Shown here: positions 1 to 6,925 of the stretch, in pieces
Position numbering within the stretch: position 1 is the stretch's first letter
Layout: each line of letters opens with the position of its first letter
From: an uncultured Clostridia bacterium
Lineage (GTDB): Bacteria > Bacillota > Clostridia > Oscillospirales > Acutalibacteraceae
Length of the DNA: 20,622 nucleotides
Direction of reading: 5' to 3'
Assembly: GCA_937876375.1 (NCBI GenBank)
Contig: CALEHY010000012.1
Span: 1-20,622 of the forward strand
Notes under the pieces: model-generated
The model's input: only the letters and a program-made list of their open reading frames with translations
Told to the model about the DNA's origin: nothing
Databases searched by the model: none
Program-made: the position numbers and the translations under genes

Positions 1-2306
1 TTTGTGCCAGAATAATTACCCTTAAATGTAATCTTGTATGTGTACTTGCCAACATCCTTTCTACCACTTGGAGTAGTTACTGTGTAATCTGTACCCTTAA
101 CAAGTGCTTTGCCAGAGCTATCCTTAACAGTTAATGTTGGAGATTTAACCTTGCCATCATAAGCATAGCTTGTTGCTGAAAGCTTAATATTTGATGCCTT
201 TTTGATAGTTGCTGTTGACTTAACATTGCCACATACAGAACACTTTGTTACCTTCTTGCCATCAGCTGTTGTAGTAGCCTTTGTTGTGGTTGTTGTTTTG
301 TACTTATGGCCTGTTGCAGGGATTCCGTCGGTAGTTAAATTGCCACATAGGTTACAAGTATACGCCATAACACCCTCTTTTTCGCAGGTTGGATCGATTA
401 CTACACCACTCTCGACATAGAAATGCTCACAAGGCGTATTGTTATTGCCTGCAACCTCAAGAGTTACAGCATAGTCATAAACACTTGGTGTGATTTCAAA
501 ATTGAAATCATTGTTCATACAATCCTCAAATCTTTTAATTGACAAAGGAATGTCCACTTTTGTTCCAGGAGCAAGATTTTCACCAGCAGTAATAATTGCG
601 TAAGGCATTTCCTCTTCGTCAAATGCTTGCTCAAAGCCAAAGCCTGCTTCCATTAATGGGTCCGGATTAATTGTATGAATAGCAAATCCAGGATAATTTG
701 GAACAGCGTAATGCATCTTAATTGTTTCGCCAGGATTAATTGAAATAGTTGAGCCCTCTGTATATTGCTCGCCTTCGATAGAAACAACGCCTGCATACTC
801 ACCTACTGAAACAATGTTAAGATTAAAGGTTGCGTCAGGCTCTGTTGTAGCAAAATCAAAATTTTCCTTATCAGCAAATTTCTCAGCACTAAATGCATTA
901 ATGATTAATGTGCCCGAATTATCAATCTTTGCATTATTTGTTATTGAAGCGTAGTAAATATCGTCAATCACAACTGGCTCTGATGCAATTTCAAAGCCCT
1001 GCTCTGCCATATCTATTGAATACCAAGTAGGAACATAAGGAATCTCGTTATCGTCAAACACCTCAAAGCTAATTAACTCTGTTTTACCTTCTTCGATATA
1101 AAGATTGTCGCCATTGTGATATGTAATTTCGCTACCTCTTACATTTGCAGAGAAACAGAAATTATTTTCACTTGGATCTTCATCTTCAAAATTAGCAAAG
1201 TCGCCTTCAATGTACTTGTAATTATTATTTATTGTTTCAACAACAGATGTGTACTCCTCTGGCTTTTCAGCAAGTTTTTCTGAAACAAGATAGAAGAAAG
1301 GACCTAAATCCTCATCGTGAATAACCTTGTAAACATCCCAAAATGGACCTTCAGTAACCCCATCCTCTTCAAGTGTGTATTCAGTTAATGCATATTCTGT
1401 TTCGTCATCAGCTTTTTCAACAGCTTGTCTTTCGTAATTGTTCATTATTTGGCAAGCAGTAATTGAATTGCTGGAGTCAACATTTTCGCTTGGAATAATA
1501 TTTGGGTTACCCATATCATCCATTGTTGGATCTGCAAATACGATTTCCTCACCGTCAATAGTTTTATTAACAAGAACGAACTCATAATACACGCTATCCT
1601 GAGCAAATTCGTCCCAGCAAAGAGTTGCATAACAAGGGCTATCCTTTACAGCCCAAAATGTGTTCATTTGCGTGTCGTGTGCATTAATCCACCTGTTCTG
1701 TGAGCTGGATTCTTCCCAGTCGCTAATACAATATTCTGTCATAGCACAAACAATTGGCTCTTCGCTAAGAGAATTTACCACCTTAACAGAAATATCATCA
1801 TCATTTGCACAAACTGATAGCTTAACTGTATCTTCAACAGTAAGAACAGATTCAGTTTCATTAGCATCTAAGAAAAGAGGAATGTTATCATGATCCTTGT
1901 TTTCATTAATAGAAACAGAGCCTTCACCAGTAATTGTAAGTGAGCCCATATATCTATCTGCAAAAACATTAATTGCCTTAATATGATTTTCGCCATTTAC
2001 AGAGATTTTGAAATCACTACCCATCTCGCTTGCATCAATAATTGTGCTTGGCTCATTGTAGTCATCAAGAGTTAATGTGTTTGTTGCTAAATCATAGCAA
2101 GCGCCATCAATCTTTGCATCGCCCATACTACCCATAAAGTAAAAGCTATAATCTTCGCCATTTGAATGAATGTCCAAATAAGCGTGGTCGCTATCATTTG
2201 GGCCTACAAAACTTGGCTCATCATCTGCAAAAGCAAAAATAGCAAAAGTTGGTAGCATAGTAACAACCATAATTAATGAGAGCATAATAGATAAAATCTT
2301 TTTCAT
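1..2306 (-). CDS. Large secreted surface protein, C-terminus beyond the left edge (partial)
   Basis: The frame stays open for 768 codons from an ATG at 2306 to the window edge, so the 3' end is missing. An AGGAGG ribosome site lies 7 bases before the ATG. Residues 1-28 form a signal peptide (MKK, hydrophobic core, AFA/DD). Residues 29-140 contain a CYDLATNTLTLDDY segment, of a kind I associate with beta-rich domains in clostridial surface proteins. A long acidic region without recognised motifs follows (about 140-620). From Cys626 there is a CEHF...CEKEG...CNLCG...ATGHKY...CSVCG module, then an immunoglobulin-like segment with YDGK and FKGNYSG, typical of repeats in Ruminococcus and Eubacterium cell-surface proteins. 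The role is probably extracellular adhesion or carbohydrate binding; no catalytic motif is visible. It is transcribed alone, divergently from the HPr-like gene. The secreted nature is sure, the function is not. Confidence 0.85.
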   Translation of the reverse strand, partial: MKKILSIMLSLIMVVTMLPTFAIFAFADDEPSFVGPNDSDHAYLDIHSNGEDYSFYFMGSMGDAKIDGACYDLATNTLTLDDYNEPSTIIDASEMGSDFKISVNGENHIKAINVFADRYMGSLTITGEGSVSINENKDHDNIPLFLDANETESVLTVEDTVKLSVCANDDDISVKVVNSLSEEPIVCAMTEYCISDWEESSSQNRWINAHDTQMNTFWAVKDSPCYATLCWDEFAQDSVYYEFVLVNKTIDGEEIVFADPTMDDMGNPNIIPSENVDSSNSITACQIMNNYERQAVEKADDETEYALTEYTLEEDGVTEGPFWDVYKVIHDEDLGPFFYLVSEKLAEKPEEYTSVVETINNNYKYIEGDFANFEDEDPSENNFCFSANVRGSEITYHNGDNLYIEEGKTELISFEVFDDNEIPYVPTWYSIDMAEQGFEIASEPVVIDDIYYASITNNAKIDNSGTLIINAFSAEKFADKENFDFATTEPDATFNLNIVSVGEYAGVVSIEGEQYTEGSTISINPGETIKMHYAVPNYPGFAIHTINPDPLMEAGFGFEQAFDEEEMPYAIITAGENLAPGTKVDIPLSIKRFEDCMNNDFNFEITPSVYDYAVTLEVAGNNNTPCEHFYVESGVVIDPTCEKEGVMAYTCNLCGNLTTDGIPATGHKYKTTTTTKATTTADGKKVTKCSVCGNVKSTATIKKASNIKLSATSYAYDGKVKSPTLTVKDSSGKALVKGTDYTVTTPSGRKDVGKYTYKITFKGNYSGT

Positions 2307-2342
2307 AATTAACCTCCTGATTTATAGAAATAGTATAGTTAT

Positions 2343-2371
2343 ATTGTAGCATAAAATAATTTTATGTTCAA
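2343..2371 (-). promoter_or_regulatory. Sigma-A promoter of the surface protein gene
   Basis: On the minus strand TTGAAC (2366-2371) and TACAAT (2343-2348) are 17 bases apart, with TG upstream of the -10 as in an extended -10. Transcription would start near 2336, giving a leader of about 30 bases. Confidence 0.7.
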
Positions 2372-2385
2372 TACAAAGATATTCC

Positions 2386-2414
2386 TTGACAAAATAGGAT
2401 AAATAATATATTAT
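2386..2414 (+). promoter_or_regulatory. Sigma-A promoter of the HPr-like gene
   Basis: TTGACA (2386-2391), a 17-base spacer, then TATTAT (2409-2414). It lies 32 bases before the start codon and is divergent from the surface-protein promoter, 15 bases away. Confidence 0.75.
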
Positions 2415-2445
2415 TTTGCAGGATTATTTTTAGGAGAATAATTAT

Positions 2446-2691
2446 ATGCTTGAACAAGAATTTACGGTAAATAGTTTAGTTGGAACAGACACAAAAAATA
2501 CTACAATGTTTATTCAAAAAGCTGTTTCATTTCAATCAAATATATGGTTTGTTTTTGAAGACAAAACCGTCAACGCAAAATCATTACTCGGTATGCTTTC
2601 TATTAATCTAAAACCAGGAAGCAAAATCACATTATTTGCAGATGGAGCTGATGAAAAAGAAGCAATATCAGAACTTATTAAGTTGCTATAA
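2446..2691 (+). CDS. HPr-like protein lacking the catalytic His15 (Crh-like)
   Basis: The 81 residues follow the whole HPr fold: N-terminal strand EFTV, the active-site loop, helix 1 (FIQKA), the NAKSLLGMLS segment and the ADGADEKEAISEL helix of the PTS phosphocarrier family. Numbered from its start it aligns without gaps to Bacillus subtilis HPr. Position 15, the histidine phosphorylated by enzyme I, is Asp; Arg17 is Lys and Pro18 is Asn. Ser46, the HPr kinase target, is retained. PTS phosphotransfer through His15 should therefore be impossible. Bacillus Crh similarly has Gln15 with Ser46 and acts only in CcpA-dependent carbon regulation, so a regulatory role is the likeliest inference. The ATG has an AGGAGA site 8 bases upstream. 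The gene is monocistronic, with its own promoter and terminator. No other PTS gene is in the window. Confidence 0.8.
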   Translation: MLEQEFTVNSLVGTDTKNTTMFIQKAVSFQSNIWFVFEDKTVNAKSLLGMLSINLKPGSKITLFADGADEKEAISELIKLL

Positions 2692-2695
2692 TCAA

Positions 2696-2735
2696 AAAAG
2701 GCACTGATTGGCATAGCCAATCAGTGCCTTTTATT
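2696..2735. terminator. Bidirectional intrinsic terminator
   Basis: A 17-bp perfect stem (core 2698-2712 with 2716-2730) with an ATA loop, flanked by A-rich sequence on the left and T-rich on the right. It separates the convergent HPr-like and metallophosphoesterase genes and can serve both. Confidence 0.9.
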
Positions 2736-3826
2736 TATAAGAATAATTTTAATATGATGATTAGGACTAGTACGAATGCAATGAAGGCAAATGCCTTTGC
2801 AACACGGACAACAGCGTCAAATGTATTAGTTGGGCACAGCTGTAGAAATGCATATTTGATTGGATGCTCTAGTTTCTTGCCAACCAAGTTCTTATATCTT
2901 AAATCATATGTTTCAAGTGTGCCATCAGTACTCAAGTCAATAACACGGACACCTCTGTCCTTGCCAGGTCCGTATACATTGAATCCAGCACCTTGGGTAT
3001 ATCCAACGTCAACGCCATTAATATCACCGTTGAACGAATTATTATGGTCGTGACCAAAATAGATACCCTTAACGTCACCCTTTTCACACATAGCAGAGAA
3101 CTCACCACTATTGACCTGTGGGTCAGCTGGTGACTCCTTCATAAATCCGTCCTTATTAACTCTATCACGGTTGAGAACGAAATACTCACCATCATGAGTT
3201 CTAAAACCACGAACAGAGCCTCGTTTTGTGCGCTTAACCTGTGTCAAAAGGTCAAACACCTCGCACACTGGGATATGCTGGATAACAACTGATGGAACGA
3301 CCTTGCCCATCTTCTGCTCATATCTATCACGAGTGGCACGATACCAGTCTATCTGATTCTCGTGGACATTGTCATATCCAATCTTTAGATTAGAATGTGA
3401 ATCAATAGTATAAAGGAGATACTTTACCTCATCGCCATCCTTAATCTCAAAGCAATGGTTACCAACTCCATCAATGCCCTCATCGCTCTCACCGATAAAG
3501 CCTTCAAGTTCCTTGTATATCTCAAACTGGTCAGCATTAGAAATCCCAACCTGTCTATCATGATTACCAAAGCAGATAGCAAAAGGTATGCCCCTATCGG
3601 ACACTGGCTGTGTTAGCTCACCAAGCACACGTTTAACCTCTGCCCTATTACCCTTAAAATTATGTTTGCCCCAAATTTGATCACCACTGTACACGACCAA
3701 ATCAGGAGTAGTCCTATCGAGTGCTGCGTTAATAAGATTAATAGTATCACTATTGACCTTGTTACCCTCCTGGGTGTCAGCAATCATAAGTATTCTAAAT
3801 TTTCCATCTTTGAATTTCAATTCCAT
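2735..3826 (-). CDS. Calcineurin-like metallophosphoesterase with C-terminal membrane anchor
   Basis: The 363-aa protein carries the metallophosphoesterase signature blocks in order: IADTQ (Asp17), SGDQ (Asp49), GNHD (Asn88, His89, Asp90), QHIP (His184) and GHDH (His259, His261). These build the two-metal phosphatase centre. The first block normally reads DxH; here Gln19 takes the His place. There is no signal peptide, yet residues about 340-363 form a hydrophobic helix ending the chain at KLFL, so the enzyme appears tail-anchored with its catalytic domain probably in the cytosol. I place the start at the ATG at 3826, preceded by GGTGAT 4 bases upstream; a TTG 12 bases earlier is in frame but has no better site. 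The substrate is unknown; relatives hydrolyse phosphomonoesters or cyclic nucleotides. Confidence 0.85.
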   Translation of the reverse strand: MELKFKDGKFRILMIADTQEGNKVNSDTINLINAALDRTTPDLVVYSGDQIWGKHNFKGNRAEVKRVLGELTQPVSDRGIPFAICFGNHDRQVGISNADQFEIYKELEGFIGESDEGIDGVGNHCFEIKDGDEVKYLLYTIDSHSNLKIGYDNVHENQIDWYRATRDRYEQKMGKVVPSVVIQHIPVCEVFDLLTQVKRTKRGSVRGFRTHDGEYFVLNRDRVNKDGFMKESPADPQVNSGEFSAMCEKGDVKGIYFGHDHNNSFNGDINGVDVGYTQGAGFNVYGPGKDRGVRVIDLSTDGTLETYDLRYKNLVGKKLEHPIKYAFLQLCPTNTFDAVVRVAKAFAFIAFVLVLIIILKLFL

Positions 3827-3844
3827 TTTTATCACCAATGATAT

Positions 3845-3873
3845 TATACAATATTTACCCTACAAAGTAAATC
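3845..3873 (-). promoter_or_regulatory. Likely promoter of the metallophosphoesterase gene
   Basis: The minus strand reads TTTACT, about 17 bases, then TATAAT, ending about 20 bases before the start codon. The transcript would have a leader of only about 10 bases. The -10 is exact, the -35 is weak. Confidence 0.5.
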
Positions 3874-3940
3874 AAAATTATTTTCACACATTTCGTACCC
3901 AATCATAGTATGAACTAGAAACACGAAGGGAGGTACGAAT

Positions 3941-4060
3941 ATGGGTTGCAATAATTGTGGAAACGGTTGTGGTTCTTCTTGGGTTATTCTCATCATCATA
4001 ATCCTTCTATGCTGTGGCGGTTTTGGTAATTACAACAACGACTGTGGTTGTGGATGCTAA
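3941..4060 (+). CDS. 39-aa Cys/Gly-rich hydrophobic mini-protein, YjcZ-like
   Basis: ATG at 3941 follows a near-perfect GGGAGG site (3928-3933) at 7-base spacing, and the stop TAA is followed directly by a strong terminator, so this very short frame is almost certainly a gene. The product starts MGCNNCGNGCGSSW, continues with a hydrophobic stretch VILIIIILL, then CCGGFGNYNNDCGCGC at the end. Eight of the 39 residues are Cys and nine are Gly. This architecture, a small Gly-rich peptide with one membrane-spanning segment, recalls the YjcZ/sporulation-associated mini-proteins of Firmicutes, but the Cys content is higher. The paired CxxC-type clusters at both ends could bind metal or form disulfides; that is inference. 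Expression during sporulation is possible but not shown by the sequence. Confidence 0.8.
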   Translation: MGCNNCGNGCGSSWVILIIIILLCCGGFGNYNNDCGCGC

Positions 4061-4075
4061 TTCGTACACAAAACG

Positions 4076-4104
4076 AAAGGGAGTCCGATGGACTCCCTTT
4101 TTCT
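4076..4104. terminator. Bidirectional intrinsic terminator
   Basis: An 11-bp perfect stem (4076-4086 with 4090-4100, loop GAT), with TTTTTCTT following on the plus strand and TTTCGTTTT on the minus strand. It closes both the mini-protein gene and the five-gene operon that converges on it. Confidence 0.9.
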
Positions 4105-4113
4105 TATATTTAA

Positions 4114-4914
4114 TTATTTTGCAAGATCGCCAACTAGCATCATATAGTCACCAATCTGTACACCGAACTCTGGTCCGCCCTCCATCATAAGATTTTGGTT
4201 AGCAGTCATCTGGAACATATCACCAGTGCCCATAAGAATTGCAAGAGCAGAGTCTGGACAATCAAATTTCATATTGAAGAATGGTTTCGCTCTCTTGTAC
4301 TCACCTCTACCAGCTCTGGACTTGCCAGCCTTGATACGGATATATGCTGTACACTCTGGGTGGCCAACAACCTCCCACTGATAGCATCTATCTGGTGACT
4401 TAAGTGTCCATTCGTGGATATCAGGCTGACCTAGCTTGTTGAGCTGGGAGATACCTGATGATAGTAGGTAGAAATAAAGCTTGCAGAGAAGAATTTTTTC
4501 TTCCTCTGTTTTTACGTCCTCTGGCTTTTCGATACCAAGTAGAGCAGACATTTTTAATAGCACCTGCATAAACTTTAGGAACTTGCCGAGTGACTTAATT
4601 TTCATCTTTGGTAGCTTGGTCATATCGCCCTTCATAAAGGCATTCATCTTCTCCATAGAGGAGAAAGCAAGCTCACCATCAATTTTTTCCTGACCTAGAT
4701 ACTCACCGAGTTTAACTGACCACGCACCATCCTCAATGATGAAATGAACAGCCTCCTTGTCCTCAGCATTTACCTTGGCAGAAACCTGATATATAGCATT
4801 GACACCCTCGAACTTTTTGTTAAGCTCTGGAATGTCAGTAGCAATAGTCTTCATCAGTGGCAAAGCAGCTGCCATGAAGACCTTATTAGTGTAGCGAACC
4901 TCATCGCTTGGCAT
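4114..4914 (-). CDS. SCP2-like (sterol-carrier-protein fold) protein, last gene of the operon
   Basis: This 266-aa soluble protein appears to contain two SCP2-type halves. Residues about 40-125 include DGELAFSSMEKMNAFMKGD, and residues about 165-266 include FFNMKFDCPDSALAILMG followed by GPEFGVQIGDYMMLV. The pattern of a strand, a helix that opens with a polar residue, G-D/G and a final Gly-rich strand-helix is what SCP2 domains show; they hold fatty acyl chains, sterols or other lipids in a tunnel. There is no signal peptide or membrane segment. The ATG at 4914 has AAAGGAG 9 bases upstream and lies 39 bases after the transketolase C gene. A second protein of the same kind opens the operon, which suggests hydrophobic substrates for the enzymes between them. 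The family assignment is from fold-like motifs and is moderate; a plain hypothetical protein is the alternative. Confidence 0.65.
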   Translation of the reverse strand: MPSDEVRYTNKVFMAAALPLMKTIATDIPELNKKFEGVNAIYQVSAKVNAEDKEAVHFIIEDGAWSVKLGEYLGQEKIDGELAFSSMEKMNAFMKGDMTKLPKMKIKSLGKFLKFMQVLLKMSALLGIEKPEDVKTEEEKILLCKLYFYLLSSGISQLNKLGQPDIHEWTLKSPDRCYQWEVVGHPECTAYIRIKAGKSRAGRGEYKRAKPFFNMKFDCPDSALAILMGTGDMFQMTANQNLMMEGGPEFGVQIGDYMMLVGDLAK

Positions 4915-4953
4915 AATAATACACTCCTTTCAAGTAGTTAGATGATTAGGATT

Positions 4954-5964
4954 TTAGAATTCGTCGTCCCAAGCATCGTCTGCTTCAAAGTCAGCATGCA
5001 TAATCTCTTGAACAGCCTCTGCGATACCGTTAGCATCAATCTTTGCAAGAGCAAGTAGATCCTCTTGTAGACCGATTGTTGAGAAAGCGTTCTGATGACC
5101 TAGCATCTTGAATGCACAAGCCTTACCAGACTTAGCAACAACCTCTGCTACAGCTGAGCCAAGACCACCCATAACCTCGTGGTCCTCTGCTGTGATGATA
5201 CGACGAGTATCCATAATAGCAGACATAATAGCCTCTTCATCGATAGGCTTGATTGTGTGCATATTAAGAACTCTGATCTTTAGACCAGCATCAGCCTCTA
5301 GCATACGAGCAGCCTGCATAGCCTCGAATACACAAGAACCACAAGCAATAATTGTAAGGTCAGTACCCTCATTCATAACAGAAGCCTTGTTCCACTCGAA
5401 CTTGCAATCGTTAACATCCTTGTAGATAACTTGGTCAAAACCACGGTTAATACGGATATAAACTGGACCATCGATATCATAAGCAGCCTTTACAGCGTGA
5501 TAAGTCTCTGAACCATCACAAGGACAGATAACTGTCATATTAGGCAATGTTCTCATACAAGCCATATCAATAAGTGAATGGTGAGTTGAGCCAGCCTGAC
5601 CGAATGAAGTACCAGCATGGGTAGCAATCATCTTTACAGGAACATTCTGATAACAGATATCAGTATGAATCTGGTCTAGTGAACGAGCAGCTGTAAAGAT
5701 AGCGAATGTGGATGCAAATGGTACAAGACCATTCTTTGCAAGACCAGCAGCTACGCCAAACATATTCTGCTCTGCGATACCTACGTTAAAGAATCTGTCT
5801 GGGAATTGTTCACCAAACATACCAATCTTTGTTGACTTAGCAAGGTCAGCAGTAAGAGCTACAACGTCCTTATGCTCTTCACCAAGCTCACATAGTGCGA
5901 TACCATAGCACTCTGCTGTTGATAGCTTGGTTGTATCAGTCATAGTATAATTCATTCCAGCCAT
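4954..5964 (-). CDS. Transketolase, C-terminal subunit (pyrimidine-binding and C domains)
   Basis: The 336 residues cover the second half of transketolase: the pyrimidine-binding domain with the activating glutamate in GIAEQNMFGVAAG (Glu65), AGSTHHSLIDMACMR in the middle, and the C-terminal domain with AEDHEVMGGLGSAVAEV. It pairs with the N-subunit encoded just upstream (4 bases between the genes), giving the split TPP enzyme known from archaea and many Firmicutes. The AAGGAGG site is embedded in the last codons of the N-subunit gene, so the two are translationally coupled. An acidic tail (FEADDAWDDEF) ends the chain. The usual THQSLED block reads THHSLID, with Ile where Glu is common. Split transketolases serve the pentose phosphate route or specialised ketol transfer; the operon context favours the latter here. 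Confidence 0.93.
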   Translation of the reverse strand: MAGMNYTMTDTTKLSTAECYGIALCELGEEHKDVVALTADLAKSTKIGMFGEQFPDRFFNVGIAEQNMFGVAAGLAKNGLVPFASTFAIFTAARSLDQIHTDICYQNVPVKMIATHAGTSFGQAGSTHHSLIDMACMRTLPNMTVICPCDGSETYHAVKAAYDIDGPVYIRINRGFDQVIYKDVNDCKFEWNKASVMNEGTDLTIIACGSCVFEAMQAARMLEADAGLKIRVLNMHTIKPIDEEAIMSAIMDTRRIITAEDHEVMGGLGSAVAEVVAKSGKACAFKMLGHQNAFSTIGLQEDLLALAKIDANGIAEAVQEIMHADFEADDAWDDEF

Positions 5965-5968
5965 AGTC

Positions 5969-6862
5969 TTATGCCTCCTTTTCTACACGAGCAAGACGCT
6001 CTGCTAAATATTTGTCAAGTGAAGCAAATGCCTGCTCCTTGTGCTCCTCATCAAGTGAGCCATAGTGCCATAGGTAGTTGTCCTGCATAAAGTCAACACC
6101 AGCACCCTTGAATGTATCCAAAATGATAGCAGTTGGCTTGTCGCCACCGTTCTTATGGTTGTCGATAGCAGCCTCGATAGCATCATTAAGCTCCTTCATA
6201 TTGTGGCCATCAACACGGATAACGTTAAATCCGAATGCGTCAAACTTCTTATCAAGAGGCTCAACCTTCATCTCGTCATCAACACGACCATCAATCATAC
6301 ACTTGTTGTTATCAGCAAGAACAACAACATTAGATAGCTTGAACTGAGCAGCACTCATAGCAGCCTCCCAGTTTGAGCCCTCGTTAAGCTCGCCATCACC
6401 GGTAAGAACAAAGTTCATATAGTCGATATCATTAACTCTACCTGCAAGCGCAAAACCAACAGCAAGAGAAATACCATGACCAAGAGAACCTGTTGAGCAG
6501 TCAACACCCTTAACCTTGTTGCAATCAAGGTGCATACCAATCTTTGCACCAGTTAGGTTAAAGATTTTTAGCTCCTCCTCTGGCATAAAGCCAAGGTCAA
6601 CTAATAGTGGTGCATAACCTACTGCACAATGACCCTTTGATAGAATAAATCTATCTCTATCCTTCAAATCTGGATTCTGTGGGTCAACCTTCATAAATCT
6701 GTGATAAAGGATTGTCATAGCGTCCATTGCTGACAAAGAGCCACCAACGTGTCCTGAACCACCCCAGATAGCTGTCTGAAGACAATATCTTCTAAGCTGA
6801 TCTGCCTTTTTCTCAAGACGGAGCCACTCAGCTTTATCAAATGGCTTGTAATCTACTGGCAT
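5969..6862 (-). CDS. Transketolase, N-terminal (TPP pyrophosphate-binding) subunit
   Basis: The 297 residues match transketolase domain 1: SGHVGGSLS (His38), SKGHCAVG (His78), GSLGHGISLAVG and the TPP/Mg motif GDGELNEG (155-162) closed by Asn185-Asn186 about 30 residues later. With the next gene it forms a heterodimeric unit that moves a two-carbon ketol group from a ketose donor to an aldehyde acceptor. The ATG at 6862 follows AAAGGGG at 7 bases. A 63-base spacer with a hairpin separates it from the aminotransferase gene, whereas the two transketolase genes nearly touch. Length is normal for a split N-subunit. Substrate choice cannot be read from the sequence. Confidence 0.93.
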   Translation of the reverse strand: MPVDYKPFDKAEWLRLEKKADQLRRYCLQTAIWGGSGHVGGSLSAMDAMTILYHRFMKVDPQNPDLKDRDRFILSKGHCAVGYAPLLVDLGFMPEEELKIFNLTGAKIGMHLDCNKVKGVDCSTGSLGHGISLAVGFALAGRVNDIDYMNFVLTGDGELNEGSNWEAAMSAAQFKLSNVVVLADNNKCMIDGRVDDEMKVEPLDKKFDAFGFNVIRVDGHNMKELNDAIEAAIDNHKNGGDKPTAIILDTFKGAGVDFMQDNYLWHYGSLDEEHKEQAFASLDKYLAERLARVEKEA

Positions 6863-6890
6863 ATAAATACCCCTTTCAATTTATAATGTA

Positions 6891-6913
6891 CACCGAGAGT
6901 CACACCCTCGGTG
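6891..6913 (-). other. Intercistronic hairpin between aminotransferase and transketolase genes
   Basis: CACCGAG (6891-6897) pairs with CTCGGTG (6907-6913) around a 9-base loop, 13 bases after the aminotransferase stop. No T-tract follows, so it is not a normal terminator. It could be a processing or stability element that sets the expression ratio within the operon. Confidence 0.5.
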
Positions 6914-6925
6914 CAAAGTCCTATA

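Noticed and set aside
2446..2691. Ordinary ptsH (HPr)
   Set aside because: The phosphorylated His15 is Asp and neighbouring Arg17 and Pro18 are changed, so it cannot carry PTS phosphate in the usual way.
3827..3838. TTG start for the metallophosphoesterase
   Set aside because: The ATG at 3826 has GGTGAT directly upstream and begins the conserved domain at a normal distance.
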